Origin: Turritopsis dohrnii
Lineage: Eukaryota; Cnidaria; Hydrozoa; Anthoathecata; Oceaniidae
Length of the DNA: 64,000 bases
Direction of reading: 5' to 3'
NCBI GenBank assembly: GCA_027922465.2
Contig: BQMF02000255.1
Location: 372,001 to 436,000 of the forward strand
In this document: positions 1 through 13,829 of the stretch, piece after piece
Position numbering within the stretch: position 1 is the first letter of the stretch
Layout of the letters: each line of letters starts with the position of its first letter
Notes under the pieces: generated by a model
The model's input: only the letters and a program-made list of their open reading frames with translations
Database searches by the model: none
What the model was told of the DNA's origin: nothing
Position numbers and translations under genes: made by a program

Positions 1-330
1 AGATATTATAGAACGGCATACAAATATGCACACTGTTTTAATTGAAATGCACTTTGTCACAAAGATATTTTGGTGATTTTGTGGCACTCAGAACCAGTTT
101 TTATTGTTTGGGTCTTGATCATTTAGCTTAGCAGTCTCCTTTACAATGAGATAATATCTAATTGAGGTTGTCTAGATGTACTATGAATAATGGTCATAAC
201 ATTTTCGTGACCTCCCTAGCATGAAGTTTAAGAGTACTAACCATCCTTAAGGAATAATTGATACAAATGCATAAGTAATAAATTACTTTGCGTTTATCAT
301 ACCGAGCCTCCTGCTGTTTTGCTATACTAG

Positions 331-3300
331 GTCACGTTGGTTTTCCATGGAAATGGCTGGCATTGTTTGTTACACTGGTGCAAACATCATTACACAAGCT
401 AGAGAGTTGGTTGAACAGATTGGGTAAGTTTCTTCTTTTGATCAGATTTCGACAAGTTACTATAAGCATATGCATTAGACATTGTTCTGTTAAACAGATA
501 AACTGACATAACACATGTTAATTTTCTATTTCAGTCGACCACTTGAACTGGATACGGATGGTATATGGTGTATTCTGCCTGCCAGTTTTCCAGAGAACTT
601 CCTGATAAAAACAACACACCCTAAAAAACCCAAAATCACCATATCATATCCAGGAGCCATGTTGAATTACATCGTGCAAGTAGGTTTAAGTTTTTGAGTA
701 CATCCAATCAATATATTGCAGCAGAGTACTTGTTCTCCACAGAGGCTATTATCAATATTATAGTTGTGCAATAAAGTTAACAAATCAGAATGAAGATAGT
801 AAACATTAGGGTAATGCCTAGACAAGTAGGCTTTCGTCATTAACATGAATAGGATAGTCTTATTTATCTTCTTGGACTTCGTTGTAATGATGTGAAACAT
901 CTTTTCTTTTGTCATTGTTATGATAGACAAACTTCACTAATGACCAATACCACGAACTTGTGAATGAACACCGTTTGGAGTACAAAGTAAAAAGAGAGAA
1001 TTCAATTTTTTTCGAGGTAAATTTTATGTACTATTTACCAAGGAAAGTAATTACATCTCCTGTTTAACATTCTCATTACAATCTGTATTTGTTTTAAGGT
1101 TGATGGCCCATACAAAGCCATGATTTTACCTGCTGCCAAAGAAGAGGGGAAAAAACTTAAGAAAAGGTATAAAACATCTCATCCTTTGCTTACAAAGTCC
1201 TTGAAAAAATATCTGTCATGAACTGATGTTTAGTGAGTAATGTTATGATAGAACATTTGTTACACACAATGACATCGCATTTAGCTAACTGAAGAGAAGA
1301 AACAACTGTTAACCTTTCCTTTCTTTGATGTTGTATAAAAAGACATTGATAAAATTATTTTGTTCAGGTATGCGGTCTTCAATGAAGATGGAAGCCTAGC
1401 AGAATTGAAGGGCTTCGAAGTGAAGCGACGTGGGGAGTTACAGCTCATCAAAATCTTTCAGTCGTCTGTTTTTGAATCCTTTCTGCAAGGCAATACCTTA
1501 GAAACTGTTTATGCTGCTGTTGCAAAGTGTGCAGACTATTGGCTAGATGTTCTGTATAGTAAAGTAAGAATAAAAACATCTGCTTTGTACATCGAGATTC
1601 ATTGTTATCCACTTTATCGTTTTACTTCCAAATGTTTGTTTAGTTTTGTTAAATGGATAGTGAATTACTTTTAGGGTTCGAATTTGCCTGATAACGAGCT
1701 TTTCGAATTAATTTCCGAAAATAGAAGTATGTCACGTTCCCTGGAAGATTACGGATCCCAAAAATCTACGTCAATAAGTACTGCCAAGAGATTGGCAGAG
1801 TTTCTTGGTGATCAGATGGTTAAAGACAAAGGTTTAGCTTGTCGATTTGTTATTTCCAAGAAACCGGAGGGTGCGCCAGTCACAGAACGAGCAGTTCCTT
1901 TAGCGATATTTCAGACTGAGGACAGCATCAAGCACCATTATTTACGCAAGTGGCTGAAAGTTCCTCCAACGTTTGATTTCGACATCAGAAATATACTTGA
2001 CTGGAATTACTACATTGAACGCTTGAACAGCTGTATTCAGAAGATCATAACAATCCCTGCTGCCCTCCAAGGAGTATGTTTTCACTACTATGTTATTACA
2101 ATTTCAACATATAATTTTTAGTTATGTTAAGGAAGAATTTCAATGTAAGTATCTTTTATCAATTTGCTTGTGGTTATACACATGAAGGATAAACAAATGT
2201 ATCTGTTACGATCTGAACTGAAATTGCTGAAGTAAACTGGAAAAGCTCGGCTTTTAATTTCTATGTTTACATGGAGAGGGGATAGAACTGATAATATTTT
2301 TACTATTATAAAAAAAAAATCTGTTGAATTACCCTTAATACTGCTAAGGGCGAAATTTGTGTTTGTTTTTGCTGGATTCTTTTTATACAGTTCAACATGA
2401 TTTTAGGTATCCAATCCTGTACCAAGGTGCAGTCATCCAGATTGGTTGAGAAAGCGCTTACTAGAAAAAAATGACATATATCAACAACAGAGAATAACAG
2501 ACATGTTTTCAAAACAAGTCAAGGTTTGTGCCTCTAGTGTTTTTTCTTCTTTACTGGAAAATTTTCTGGATTTTTATTGTTTTATTGGCCTTGTAGAAGC
2601 CTCCACTGAATACTGACGAGGAGAGTTCAGATCTGATTGACATGGAGGATATTGGCCAAAAGAAACGACAGTTGGCATCTCCACCTACTGTTGTTACTAA
2701 GAAACGTAAGGTTGACAAGAAAGTTGGTGACTCCGAGTTTACTGAAAGTGATCTCCTAAAGTCGTGGAAAGAAGTGTTAGGAAACCCGCCATCCATGGGA
2801 GAAACGAAGGTAGTCATGGTTGTTTGTTTTAAACTGCAAAAAAACATGTAAAAGACTGATTTGTTCTCAGCCTTTCACTTATTCCCAGCTCCTGTTTTTA
2901 ATGTGAAAAGATTTTGAAATAAGGTGTTTTCATATTTTATTATTATTAATTTTATTTTGCTTATCTATAAGTTCTATAAAAATTTGTTTGTTTGTTTTGT
3001 TTGTTTAACTGTTATTCTGAAAGGTTTTTGGAAAAACATGGCGATCTTCTGGATTAAAATTGTCTTTTGAATTTTCTAAACTTTGCTATAGTGTTCAACC
3101 TGTTGTATATACCTAATTTCTTACATGTGGTGTTCAGGAGGAACGAATCCAGTGGGTTAGTTTTCACAAGCGTAAATGGCAGTTTCAAAAATTACAACGA
3201 ACTGCCGCACGAGAATCACGGCAACAGCTGCGTAAAGATGGCATTAATTTCACTACTCATCGAAGACCAACTGGTCCGCAATCAGCACTTGATAATTTCT

Positions 3301-6300
3301 TTCAAAAGCAAGCCAGATCAATCTTGGAAAGTCCATGGGAAATTATCCAGGTATGTAAGCAATTTTCAGTTTGAAGTTAGGTTTCGTTATAGAAGCCAAC
3401 CTATTGAGGAACAAACATAAGAATGGAAACGATGTTCGAAATAATTCATGAAAGGTTCTTAAAAGAACTAATTAGTTGTGGTTTGAATAAACACAACATA
3501 TTTTTTTATGTTTCAACATGTTTTATGTCATTATCAGCTTAATGTTATTATACCAGGAAAGTTGGAAAAATTAAAAGGCCAAATAGGCCAAGCAGAGTAG
3601 ATAATTTTTATTTTTTTCAGATTGCAGAAAGTGAAACGCCTGGTGTATTTAACGTTTTTTGTATGGTTAGTAGTGAGTTGCATTGTATGAAAATAAATGT
3701 TCCACGTATCTTTTACGTAAATTCAAAGAAAGCCAAAGAAGGAGAAGGAGCCAGTAAGTATTGTTTTGTTCATTATGTTTTATCATGGAATGATTGTCGT
3801 CAGCTTTCTACAATTGAACCAATTATGTTTAAATGGTCCTTATGCATGTGTATTTGATTCTGTATCAAAGGCGTAAGAGTTTATGAAAGTGTCACTTAAC
3901 AAGACACCAACCAGTCCCAGTCCCAGAATTAAATAACGACTTTTGTAGACTACTGGATATGAACAAGCGTGTTTTTTAATATGATTCTGAATATCATCTC
4001 TCATTTTTTACTGCCTGCTAAAATTTCATATGTTCTATGTTTCAGCTTGGCGTAAAGTCAACAAGATCTTACCTAGATCTCATCCCACACTTTATTTGTA
4101 TGAATATGCTGTTCCAGAACAAATTTTTCGAGAACATAGCAGGTGATGGAACTGTTGTAGTTATGTGTTTTCTATTGGCTTGTTCCATAGACAATTCAGA
4201 TAGTTGTTTATTTTTCATCTAATGCTTGATTGTTTGTTTTTCATGTTTCAATGCGATGGATATAAATGACTCACTTCTTTTGTCTTTGTCTAAGTACACA
4301 GCAAATACATTAAACAACATTCCGCATTTCCCATTCCACTTTTGTCGACAACCTATCAGAATTCAAATATTTTCCATCCATGTAGAATTTTCCATGCTAT
4401 CGAAAAAAACCTGAAAGACTGAACGTAAGCAGTTGATAATGGTTAATATTAAATTTCCTCCATTTCCTTCCTTTCCAGTGGGTTAGTTGCTGATCTATCA
4501 TCACCAACAGTGGAAGGCATTTACGAAACACAGGTAAAATTAAGTGCTTTCTGTTCTCCATGAACAGCCTAGGGAAATTTAACGTCTATTCAAGGCTTTT
4601 TTAAACATGGATGTAATTAAATTCACTTTCACAATATTCATTCTTAGGTTCCATTAGCTTTTCGTGCGGTGATCAAGCTTGGTTGTGTTTGCAAAGTTCA
4701 TCGTAATGTCGCTAAAGCTCTTGGTGGAAGAGTAAGTGACAATATACACTCCAACAATTCTTGTTTGCTTAATTAAGAATTCAGTCTCAAATTTTTCATG
4801 AAACTTGAAGAACAGAACCCTCTTAGCTTTTTCATTTTTCTCACTATGCAAGTAAATTTCAATGGTAATAAATCAAAGTTGGTAATTTTTCATACTTTGT
4901 GCTTTACACGAAAGTATGTCGCTGACTATATACTATGAAAGAAGCCTTGAGGAGACTGTAGTACCTAGCCATTCTTTGAAATAAGTGACCAACACATGGT
5001 TGACAAAGGCTAAGATTGGAGGTAGTAAGGTAGTATGCATTTCTTTAATTTTTTGTAAAGGATGTGAATAATTTTAACTTGGACCAACTGGAATTCAAAA
5101 CTCTTGCTAACAACACCTATCTGGAATCAACAAACCTGAAGGAACTGTACTTCTATCATGCCCAACTGTGAGTTCCTACCTGTTATTAGACTAATTACTT
5201 GGATGGATAATTTGACTTGACTTGAGTTAATTTATTTTATGAATTATAAAATCATTCGCATAAATTATAAAATTATAAATTATTCGTCAAAGTTTGTTGT
5301 TTCCGTGTTCTTTTTGTTTTTTCATGTAACCATTGTGAAATCCATTTTTTTTAAAGGGAAAATCGGGCTGTTTTTGTGCTGTTCATGCCTCCTTTGCAGA
5401 AAGTAAGAATTATTTTTCACATAAATTTTTTCAAAAACATTTCCTTTGTATGGGTTCTTTGATATTCATACTGTTGAACTGTTTAATTCTCAACTAAGCA
5501 TTGTCTGTATATTTCTTCTTACTATTTATGTGAGGTATGTTTTAGATTGGCCATTCTGTTTAACTTTATTTCTGATCATTCAATTTACTCATTTGACGAT
5601 GAATGTTCCATAGGTATCCGTGTTCATCCTGAATACAGTGAAAAGCAACCAGATGCCGAATCTTTCAAATCTATACAACACTGAAAGAAGTAATAGGTAT
5701 AATTCATTTCTTTATTATTTATTTCTCCCTTCCTAGAATGAAGATAATATGTATGTTGTTGTTTATTTTGTAGTTGTTGTTGTTTGCTTCAATTTACTTT
5801 TCTAAGGATGACTGCGGCCTCGATCTAAATATGGACCTCAATTGAGAATCTTTTTTAAAGTTGACTATTAACTTACCAGACTGAAAACTGATTGTGGTTC
5901 TATAATTTACTTCGTATTTGACACATTTTTATCATCAGTGTTCTTATATAGAACTTGTTTCAAAAGTCTATACCTATGTACATCACTTTTCTTAACGAGC
6001 ATTCACTGTGGCCATTATCAGTTATCACCATGGTATTGTAACCACAACACCAAGTTAGCTATACAGTTCCACCCACTAATGTTTGAATATGTCGATATCT
6101 TTGTAGAATATTGGAGATGGAAGAGTTAGGTGAGCCCTACACACCGCCATCCACAACCTCTTTTTCATTCGATGTTCGAGTCGAAACAGACATAAACATG
6201 GTGAGACATCATAACCTTCTATGCCAAATTGTTTTCCAATAACAACTTTCTGATTTAATTTTTGAAAACGGTCTCATTATTGATGAACCACCAAGCTGTG

Positions 6301-9300
6301 TTCAAATTTCAAAATGAAGGTAGAGTAGGGCTTACATTTTCTTACGCTTTGTTTTATTTTTATTTTTATTTTTTCCAGATTTATCGGGACATCCAAAGAG
6401 TTCTGACTGGTTATCAGGAAGAAAAGAAAGGTCCTACGATGATTCTCATGCAGACACAAACCGATCAAGTTCACCTCAAATCTAAAATACATTCATTACA
6501 TCAGTTTCCTATTGTGGAAATGCCTACATTTGAAATGTAAGACGTTTGCTGGAGTCCTTTTGTTTTTGTTTTTTTTTCCACTTCATCTTGTTTTTCTTGC
6601 ATTCTTCATTTTCGCTTTTTGTTCTTGCAGCGATACTAATCAATTTACTGCACTTGACTGGCAGCGACAACTGGGTAAAAAATTCATTCAAGCATATCTA
6701 GGCGTGCATACTTGGTTGCAGGTAAACTCTTGTTGTGATGTCTACACCTACGTCGTCAGTACAATTGTGCCTTGCATCTCCCCTTTTATTGTACTTTCTG
6801 TGTCTTGTATCTCCTTATTAGTGGGCTTTCAGGGTTATTCAAGACCAATCTCCATCTACGTTCTCTTAATCTCTAGGGTCAAATTGAAAATGCTCGTTAT
6901 TTTCATATACCAATTGGCAATATACCGTCTGACGATCCGGCATTGTACGCTACTGACGTGTTCTATGCACGTCATCTTCAACGTCATAATCATTTGTTGT
7001 GGGTATCGGCAACAGATCGGCCCGATCTTGGAGGAAAAGAAGAGGACGACAACAGGTGATGGTGGTTTAGATTTGTTTTATATAATAACCATTAATAGAT
7101 ATTTTGTTAACACAACGTTTATCATATTGTTTAGACTGGTCACCGAGTTTGATGAAGGAGGTAGTCTAGAGGTTAACCAGCCTGGATGTTATTCTACTGT
7201 TTGTGTTGAGTTGTCACTGGATGCGTTAGCTGTTAATACCGCCATACAGGTACGTAAATTAATTCATGAGGAATGAGTAACTCTCTACCGGTGTGTTTTA
7301 AAGGTTGTTTATTTTTTTCCTTCTTATAGTATCATCACGTGCACGAAGCGGAGGGTGTGGCATCGAGCTTTGATACCGTACAGCAGGTAGAAATTTGTTT
7401 CAACACTTTTACCTGAATAATTTTAATCCTGTCATCTCAGACGCTTCGCTATACAGTCCTTTAATACGTAGTGAACTTTATCAATATATGGGAATATGGG
7501 AACGAAGTACGGTTTTCGTAGAGATTTTTTTTAAAGTTGATAGTTTAATGACAGTTTGTTGACATTCGTTCGTTGCATTCACTGGAACTCTGGGAAATTT
7601 AAGTTTACCCAATATGCATTGCGTGTGCGTTTAAACGTCAAGGTTCTCTGAGATATTGAGACTTGAACAAAATCGAGTCTTCCTATTTCACGCTGGATAA
7701 CTCATCTACCCATTTCACGTTTCTTCCATTCCATCTTTTTTAGGCGTCTCTGAAGGAAATGCTCAACGCAACGCCGGGCGCAAATATTGGAAACTTGACG
7801 TCATATGATGAAGCAGCTGCATGCGCCTCCTCGTTTAGGTATATATTTTTTTAGACTTGTGCTATAAAAGAGTTTTCGTGTTACAAGGGTCTAGCCAGGT
7901 TTCAATACATTGAAGAAATCTATTCAAAAATCCCTTGTCATCCTTGGGCGTGGTTCAAATATCTTTATTTGCTGAGTTGGCAAAATAGTTCCAGATCTAG
8001 CAGCTGAAACTTACCTGGAGATTTATAGCAGTCATCATTAATATTTATGATTCAAAATTTAAAAGAGTTACTTAATCCACAGTGAAAATATTGACCTTCG
8101 TTCCACCGCATGGTACTCAACCACTTTCTTGTGGATTTCTCTCATAACCTGTGCAAAGAGTCATAGCTTTATATATGCCTTTTTGTTTGTAGAATTCTGA
8201 GAGGCCTAGTAGTTAGCTGGCTGCAGGAAATCTTTCAGTATCAGAATCAATTTGCAGATAATCAACTTATTCATTTTTATCGGTAAGATAATGGCTGGAA
8301 TTTTGTTAGTAGCATTTCTTTTAGTGCATTATTAAATGCATTGTTCCGAAAGGCAAGGTTGGAGAAATTGTTTTCTTCGTACACTGAGTTTTGTTTTAAA
8401 AATTTAATTTTTGACTAAGTTCTTCAAGTTTATCTAACACTACGCACGTTAAAAATTGTTGATAGAAGCTATTTTAGATAGTACACTTTCTCTGTAAAAG
8501 AATAATTTAGCTTGACGGGACCCACTGATTCAGTTCGTATTATGGAGAGTCCACTGTACTACGCACGTTGAAAATTGTTGACGCGAACTTTCATAGATTA
8601 ATACACTTTAAATTCCAATTTTAGTATCATTTTCATGTCTTAGCTACCTTCGTTCACCAGAAGCTTTCTTGTATGACCCAGCCCTCTATAAATATTTACA
8701 CGGAATAATGAAAAAATATTTCATGCAGGTCTGTAGTTCTCCAATTTTTTCATCCAATCAGATCGTCTTGCTACTTTTTTCGTCCAATCAGGTCATCTTG
8801 TTGCTAACTTAAAAGTTCTACTGTTGTTTCCTTAGTTGATTTCTGAGTTCAAGACACTTGGATCGACTATTGTCTATGCTAATTTCAACCGCATTATATT
8901 GAACACGAAGAAAAGAAGGTATTTAAAAAAATACTTTCGTTCACCTGAAGAAGTGTTGTTTGTTTGTTTATTTATTTATTTGTTTGTTTGTTTGTTTATG
9001 CCAGAGTCAAAGACGCCTTAGCTTACGTTCAATACATACTTAACAGTATCACATCGAAGACATTGTTTAAAAGTATTCGCCTGGAACCAAAATCATGTTG
9101 GGAATACCTCCTATGGATGGATCCGGTAAGCTCAACAGATTGTCGTCCATCTCACTTGATTTGGTAGACCTGTCTGAAATAGGACTTCGAAGCTACAGAA
9201 TTTGAATCTAATGGGAAATTTAACATCCGGCTTTCAGATCTGAGTTTCCAAGATAAATTTCTAACATTCTTTTATTCTTTTATTCACCAACAGTCCAACC

Positions 9301-12300
9301 ACGGTGGTATTAAAGTTCATGAGATCCCTGAAATTTATTTGGTCGACGGACAGCTGAACGTGGTCGAAGATAACAGTGAGGATGAGGATGAAGAGCATTT
9401 CAGTTCAGTTGTTACTCGCGCCAAGGAGGTATGAGAACCGTATGCATACTTATTTGTGCATATGCTTGTCTGTGTAAAGTGAATATGTTCACGATTGGTC
9501 GCAATCACAGATGTACAAGAGATTTGAAAGGCTTACACTCTCCCCTCAAGTGCTAACAAGGTCCTTGTTTTACTCCTTTAGAGAAAAGTTGAGATGAACT
9601 GGAACATGTGTAAATTCTTGCCGACTGCAGGTGCTTGTCAAACATTCTTTGGCGTAAGTCTTTATGTCTTTATTACGTGATGCTTTAAACAGGCTCAAAG
9701 GTCACACCTAAAAGTTAGACAATCTTTTTTTCCTTAGGTTGTGATAGCCAATCATATTCTTTACCCAAGGTTGCGATAGCCAATCATATTCTTTTCTTTA
9801 GGTTGTGATCGCCAATCATATTCATGAGATTTACGTTCACACTGTCGAACAAATGATGAATACGACCCCCGGCGATACTCCTGTCAAAAGAAGAGGAGTA
9901 AGCAGTCAACAGGAGGTTAATAATTTCATTTCATTTTCATTTTTTTTTTCATTTAAGTGATTTGATACGTTAATGTATTTTTTCTCAATCGATTCGATTG
10001 TTTCAATGGCTAATCTGATTGGTTTAGAGAATGGTCGAGTCGACCACAACACCGAGCATGGTCGAGTTTGCTCAAAACAGAATACGAAATGTTTTGACAG
10101 AACAGTTATTCGGGCAAGTAACTTCCTCCTTATAAAATATGAATCTTCAGTAGTATTTGGTTTATTATACCTTTTTATTTTAGGATTCATTTATAATTCT
10201 TTTAGTATTGTGAAACCTATAAAAATTGTCGATTCATAATCTCTCAAAACGTGTTTTCCTCAAATACAGCCAGTCTTAAATTCGTCATTTTGTCAAGTTC
10301 TTTATCCAATTCAAATATCCGAATTTACCAACAATAGTCCATCTTCAAATCGTAAATTCGTATTAAATCTTAACACTCCAATTTTAGCATCACACAAAAG
10401 ATTCATCGTTCATTATCTGGTGGGCGTGGAAAGGATTCAGCCTCAGAATTTCCTGTTCTTGTTGGCTCACATCTCACACTGAAACATCCTGCTCTTGAAT
10501 TCGTCAAAGCCGTCTGCGAAGTACCAAGCTTTTACAGTAAACCTCAATATTTTCTCTCTATTGTCGATTCAATAGTCACGTCATTTCTTCGTCAATAGGT
10601 GCTTCAACTTGACGTCAATACACAAAGCCAAGTGACGAAATTACGACGTGACTTACTGAAGCTTATTGGTGTCGGCAACTTCTCGGACGAAGCAACGTTT
10701 CTTGATCCTTGTCTATCCTTCATCGTTCCCGAGGTAACAAACGTGTTTTCTGCATGCATTTTCCTATTTCTTAAACGTGCCAAGAATTAATTTTGTGGCT
10801 GTCTTATATCGCTGACTTTCGTTTTTAGGTCATCTGTGAATACTGTAATACATGTCGAGATCTGGATTTATGTCGTGATCCTTTCATAACTCCGTCGAAA
10901 GGAAACACTTCGTAAGATATTATGTTATTTAAACACCTTATATTTCTTATATACCTTATATTTCTTTCCTGTGTACACATCATACAAAGTCCAAGTATTA
11001 GTCGAGAGATGTCACTCTGTTGTTCCAGTCTGGTTGTTCTTACGTACTAATACTCACTATATATCGTTTTTTAATTTAGAAAGTGATTACTTATATTTTA
11101 CGCTGAAGTACTTCTAAGTTCCGTGTAAAACCACGCAATTAAGTTATGATTGGTTAATTTTGGAAATTCGCTGTTTTGATTGGTTGACCAATCTTGACCA
11201 TTTAAACTTTAACAATGTCTATTGTCACTCCATTGTTTCTCACTCGTCTATGGACAAGTTTCGTTGATGTTTCAGGGCGAGTATCCGTTGCTCGAACTCC
11301 GAGTGTGGTATGGACTACTCGATGCATGCTATCGAAGAACTACTCATCACAATGATTACACGTCGTTCCATGTCTTACACTTTACAAGATCTCAAATGTT
11401 CCAAATGCAAAATGGTGAGTTGACGTGATTAATACCACGTTACTCAGGGAGTCTGATATGGGTAATAGGCAGTTTTCGAATTTCCGTTTAATTCCGTTTG
11501 AACTTTCGCCTCATTTCTATGTATTCTATTGGTTTAGTATGATGTCATAATTACTTCGTGCTTTTCACTTTTTATTCCCATTCTTCAGAGAGATGTAACG
11601 AGGCTATCACACAGTTTTTAAACAGAAATTTTAGAAGTGCCTATTACCCTCTGTAGCATCACACAGTACCGGACTCCCTGAGTAACGGGATGATAATAAT
11701 AGCAAATCAATAAGATTTTTGGCCTCGATGGCGTTTTTGAAGGGGACACTTTACCTATGTTAGTAAGGGAAGCCGTTCAATGCTCAACCAAAGCCATTAT
11801 ACTTTCATGGATTGTTTTGAGCTCTGAAAATGAGGTTCTGCAAGAAGGGGTTATCTACTTTGTAGCTTCTAATGATCATGTAACATGCTCACGTATTCGA
11901 ACCATTTAAAAGTAATGCTTCCTATGACTTGGTTTGTTCTTAGGTAAAGGACAAAAATATGTCTAAATACTGCTCGTGTGCATCCGGCTTTATTAATCAG
12001 CTTCCCCATGAAGAATTTGTAAAGAAATTGAAGATATTCGAAAACATTGCGAGGTAGGTCTCTAATATTATTGTGAAAGAACCACGTCCCTGAATGATGG
12101 TACGTCTATGTGCTGATTCCCCGAAGTTTTGTGACTACGGGGCGCTTTTCTCAAAACCCGATCAAATTCTTTCAAGTTTTGTCTGGCATAGCGAGGCATC
12201 AAGTTACGCCTCGTTCTTTCCAACCGCAAACTTTTTTAAATCACTCATCACTGTTAATATTCGATGTTTTTTGTACAAGCACTCTTTCCTGAAAGTGTTT

Positions 12301-12708
12301 TCCTTAGATGAAGATCTTGAGTGGATTGTAAAAAAAAAATAATGTTTTGACAATAAACAAGAGTCTGATTTTTTTTTTGAGGAAACAGTCTCATTTAATG
12401 AGGACGAAAAGAATGTTTTATTCCAGAGTTTGCATGGAAAAACAACCATCCCTGAAAAGTGGGACAAATTTAAATTACCCTGCGTATGTACATGACCTCA
12501 AAAGAAATAAATACAATAGCGGGACCTTATTAAAACTTTCAGTCCAGGCGTTTTGAACAATTCATTCCATAAAATCACCTTCGGTCAAATATGAGCAAAC
12601 ATTCAAGAACATGCTGTAAGCTACTCCTCTTCCTTTTCATTTTCTTCTAGACATTATCAGTTAGAAGATCTAAGTGACATGGTTGAATTCATGCTCTCTA
12701 GTAATTAA
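331..12708 (+). CDS. POLE: DNA polymerase epsilon catalytic subunit, C-terminal part (37 exons)
   Basis: This is the leading-strand replicative polymerase of the nucleus; the gene starts upstream of the window. Joined exons give a protein that follows the animal POLE family without a break. Exon 2 has palm motif C (ELDTDGIWC, catalytic aspartates at 551-553 and 557-559), so the polymerase active site is only partly inside the window. Next come the thumb ([18 protein letters not shown], exon 5), the inactive second polymerase/exonuclease half (exons 9-32), an acidic linker at 9361-9428, and the two C-terminal cysteine modules. These are CysA (CEYC...CRDLDLC...CSNSEC, exons 34-35) and CysB (CSKC...YCSC, exons 35-36), which bind the B subunit. 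The stop is TAA at 12706-12708. Exon phases agree across all joins, and I saw no frameshift or stop. Known for the family: replication and repair synthesis. Inferred: a functional single-copy gene. Confidence 0.96.
9736..9822 (+). repeat. Triplicated splice acceptor in POLE
   Basis: Three copies of a unit beginning AGGTTGTGATAGCCAATC lie at 9736, 9768 and 9800, with a 32-base period. Each copy holds an AG acceptor plus the first bases of exon 30. Only the third acceptor keeps the reading frame; the first two would run into TAG or TGA within about 13 codons. Confidence 0.85.
11443..11682. mobile_element. MITE in POLE intron 35
   Basis: Inverted ends GTTACTCAGGGAGTC (11439-11453) and its exact reverse complement (11672-11686) bound about 240 bp of non-coding DNA. 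TA flanks both sides, so a TA-type target duplication is possible. A secondary inverted match, TAATAGGCA/TGCCTATTA, lies inside. There is no coding content. Confidence 0.65.
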
Positions 12709-13510
12709 ACCTCAATCTTGTTTTGTTGGTTGTAAACGAGCCGAAAGTTATCTGAACTACAAGAAAGGATAGGTGGAAACCTCCGATGTCGAGACAGCAA
12801 TCGTCTGGTTACTATAGCTTGTAGTCCTTGGTATAATACTTCTTTGGAATTGTTGATTAGCACAATGTGTTCGCAATGTCTCTTCTATGAATGAAAACAA
12901 TTAAAAATTGCAATGCGTAGAATTTTCATGAGTGTAATTTTGTATAATCATTTTAATGTAAATATACACAGAAGTCTTACTTACTTTATGTGAATTAACT
13001 TAAGTACTGTGATCAAGACCAATAGCTTTTCACTCTCGTTGTTTATGCCCTTTTTATTGTTTTATCACCTACTTTCTTGTGTTCTGTAATGTTCGCGAAT
13101 TTAAGTCCGCGTGAATATGTCTGATTTGGATGCGCGAGTTTAGAATGCGAGAATTTAAAATGCGCGAAAATCAGTACTGCGCTAATTGAAATACACATAA
13201 GACATCCATATTTCGTGACATAATCGTTTGGAGAATCCTGGGATCGAAAAGTATTGTTAATTTCTGCTGTCCTTATTTCATGTTTAACTTTGGTAAGTCT
13301 TAAAAAACTTTTAAAATCTTTGTTTACATTTGATGCGTTTGTTGAACGAAGACACAACAGTGGTTTGATCACCTGATCTCTAGCGATCGATCGCTTTAGA
13401 GAATTGTTGATACTAATTCTTTAACAAGAGACTTGTGACACGTAATTACAACACAAGTGAGATCGCTTTTAAACGGGATGATTTTTACCATATATCGCAG
13501 CTTATATTTA
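12709..13510. other. Intergenic after POLE
   Basis: No gene is seen. A patch at 13084-13180 has CGCG-containing repeats (gcgaatttaa, gcgcgagttt, gcgcgaaaat) that resemble decayed inverted-repeat MITE sequence. A near-perfect palindrome, CTCTAGCGATCG/CGATCGCTTTAGAG, lies around 13378-13401. Confidence 0.4.
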
Positions 13511-13514
13511 TTAA

Positions 13515-13829
13515 GCCTGGTTCAGACCTGCCGATTACGACGATTACAATTCAGTGTTATCGTCTAATGTGAACACTTTTGCAATCGTCGGAAACGCCTG
13601 TTTAAATGCCGAGTTAACGCTTAGTTATCAAGTTAAGCCTCGCTTCTATGTTTTTTATTGTTTTCCTAATTTCATAATGTTTTCAGTAAGTAATAGTTAC
13701 CCGTTCTTTCAGTTCACCAGTGGAATAATTAGAAGTAATGAAGAGTTTGAAAAAGAGGCGAAACTTAGAGGCTAGGCTATAACACGATGTTTAAACCGAA
13801 ATTCGGGAAAGATCTATTCTGAACCAGGC
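13515..13829. mobile_element. MITE with TTAA flanks
   Basis: Inverted ends GCCTGGTTCAGA and TCTGAACCAGGC are flanked on both sides by TTAA (13511-13514 and 13830-13833). At 315 bp it is too short to code for a transposase; a 73-residue frame inside is not conserved in composition. TTAA duplication fits piggyBac or Kolobok types, and the termini alone do not decide. Confidence 0.65.

Larger units (their letters stand above)
331..12708 (+). other. POLE: POLE exon map
   Basis: Exons, placed by splice consensus and reading phase: 331-423, 535-679, 927-1016, 1099-1166, 1368-1563, 1675-2073, 2407-2523, 2597-2809, 3138-3350, 3621-3753, 4046-4142, 4479-4533, 4648-4731, 5061-5167, 5357-5402, 5614-5696, 6107-6200, 6379-6536, 6631-6721, 6877-7055, 7135-7249, 7330-7386, 7744-7838, 8193-8282, 8644-8728, 8836-8918, 9005-9125, 9294-9428, 9582-9653, 9802-9915, 10028-10113, 10388-10520, 10599-10733, 10829-10911, 11276-11414, 11944-12053, 12651-12708. 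The end at 2523 could instead be 2517. Bases 1-330 are intron, with nothing else seen in them. The intron after 10113 starts with GC; all others start with GT. Introns run from about 70 to 600 bp. Confidence 0.88.

Noticed and set aside
6512..7276. 254-codon frame in POLE
   Set aside because: It crosses introns, and the true exon at 6877-7055 uses another frame.
8955..9000. TTTG/TTTA repeat read as a coding frame
   Set aside because: It is a microsatellite that forms the pyrimidine tract before the acceptor of a POLE exon.
12204..12467. Overlapping frames in the last POLE introns
   Set aside because: They lie between confirmed exons 36 and 37, with no homology and A/T-rich composition.
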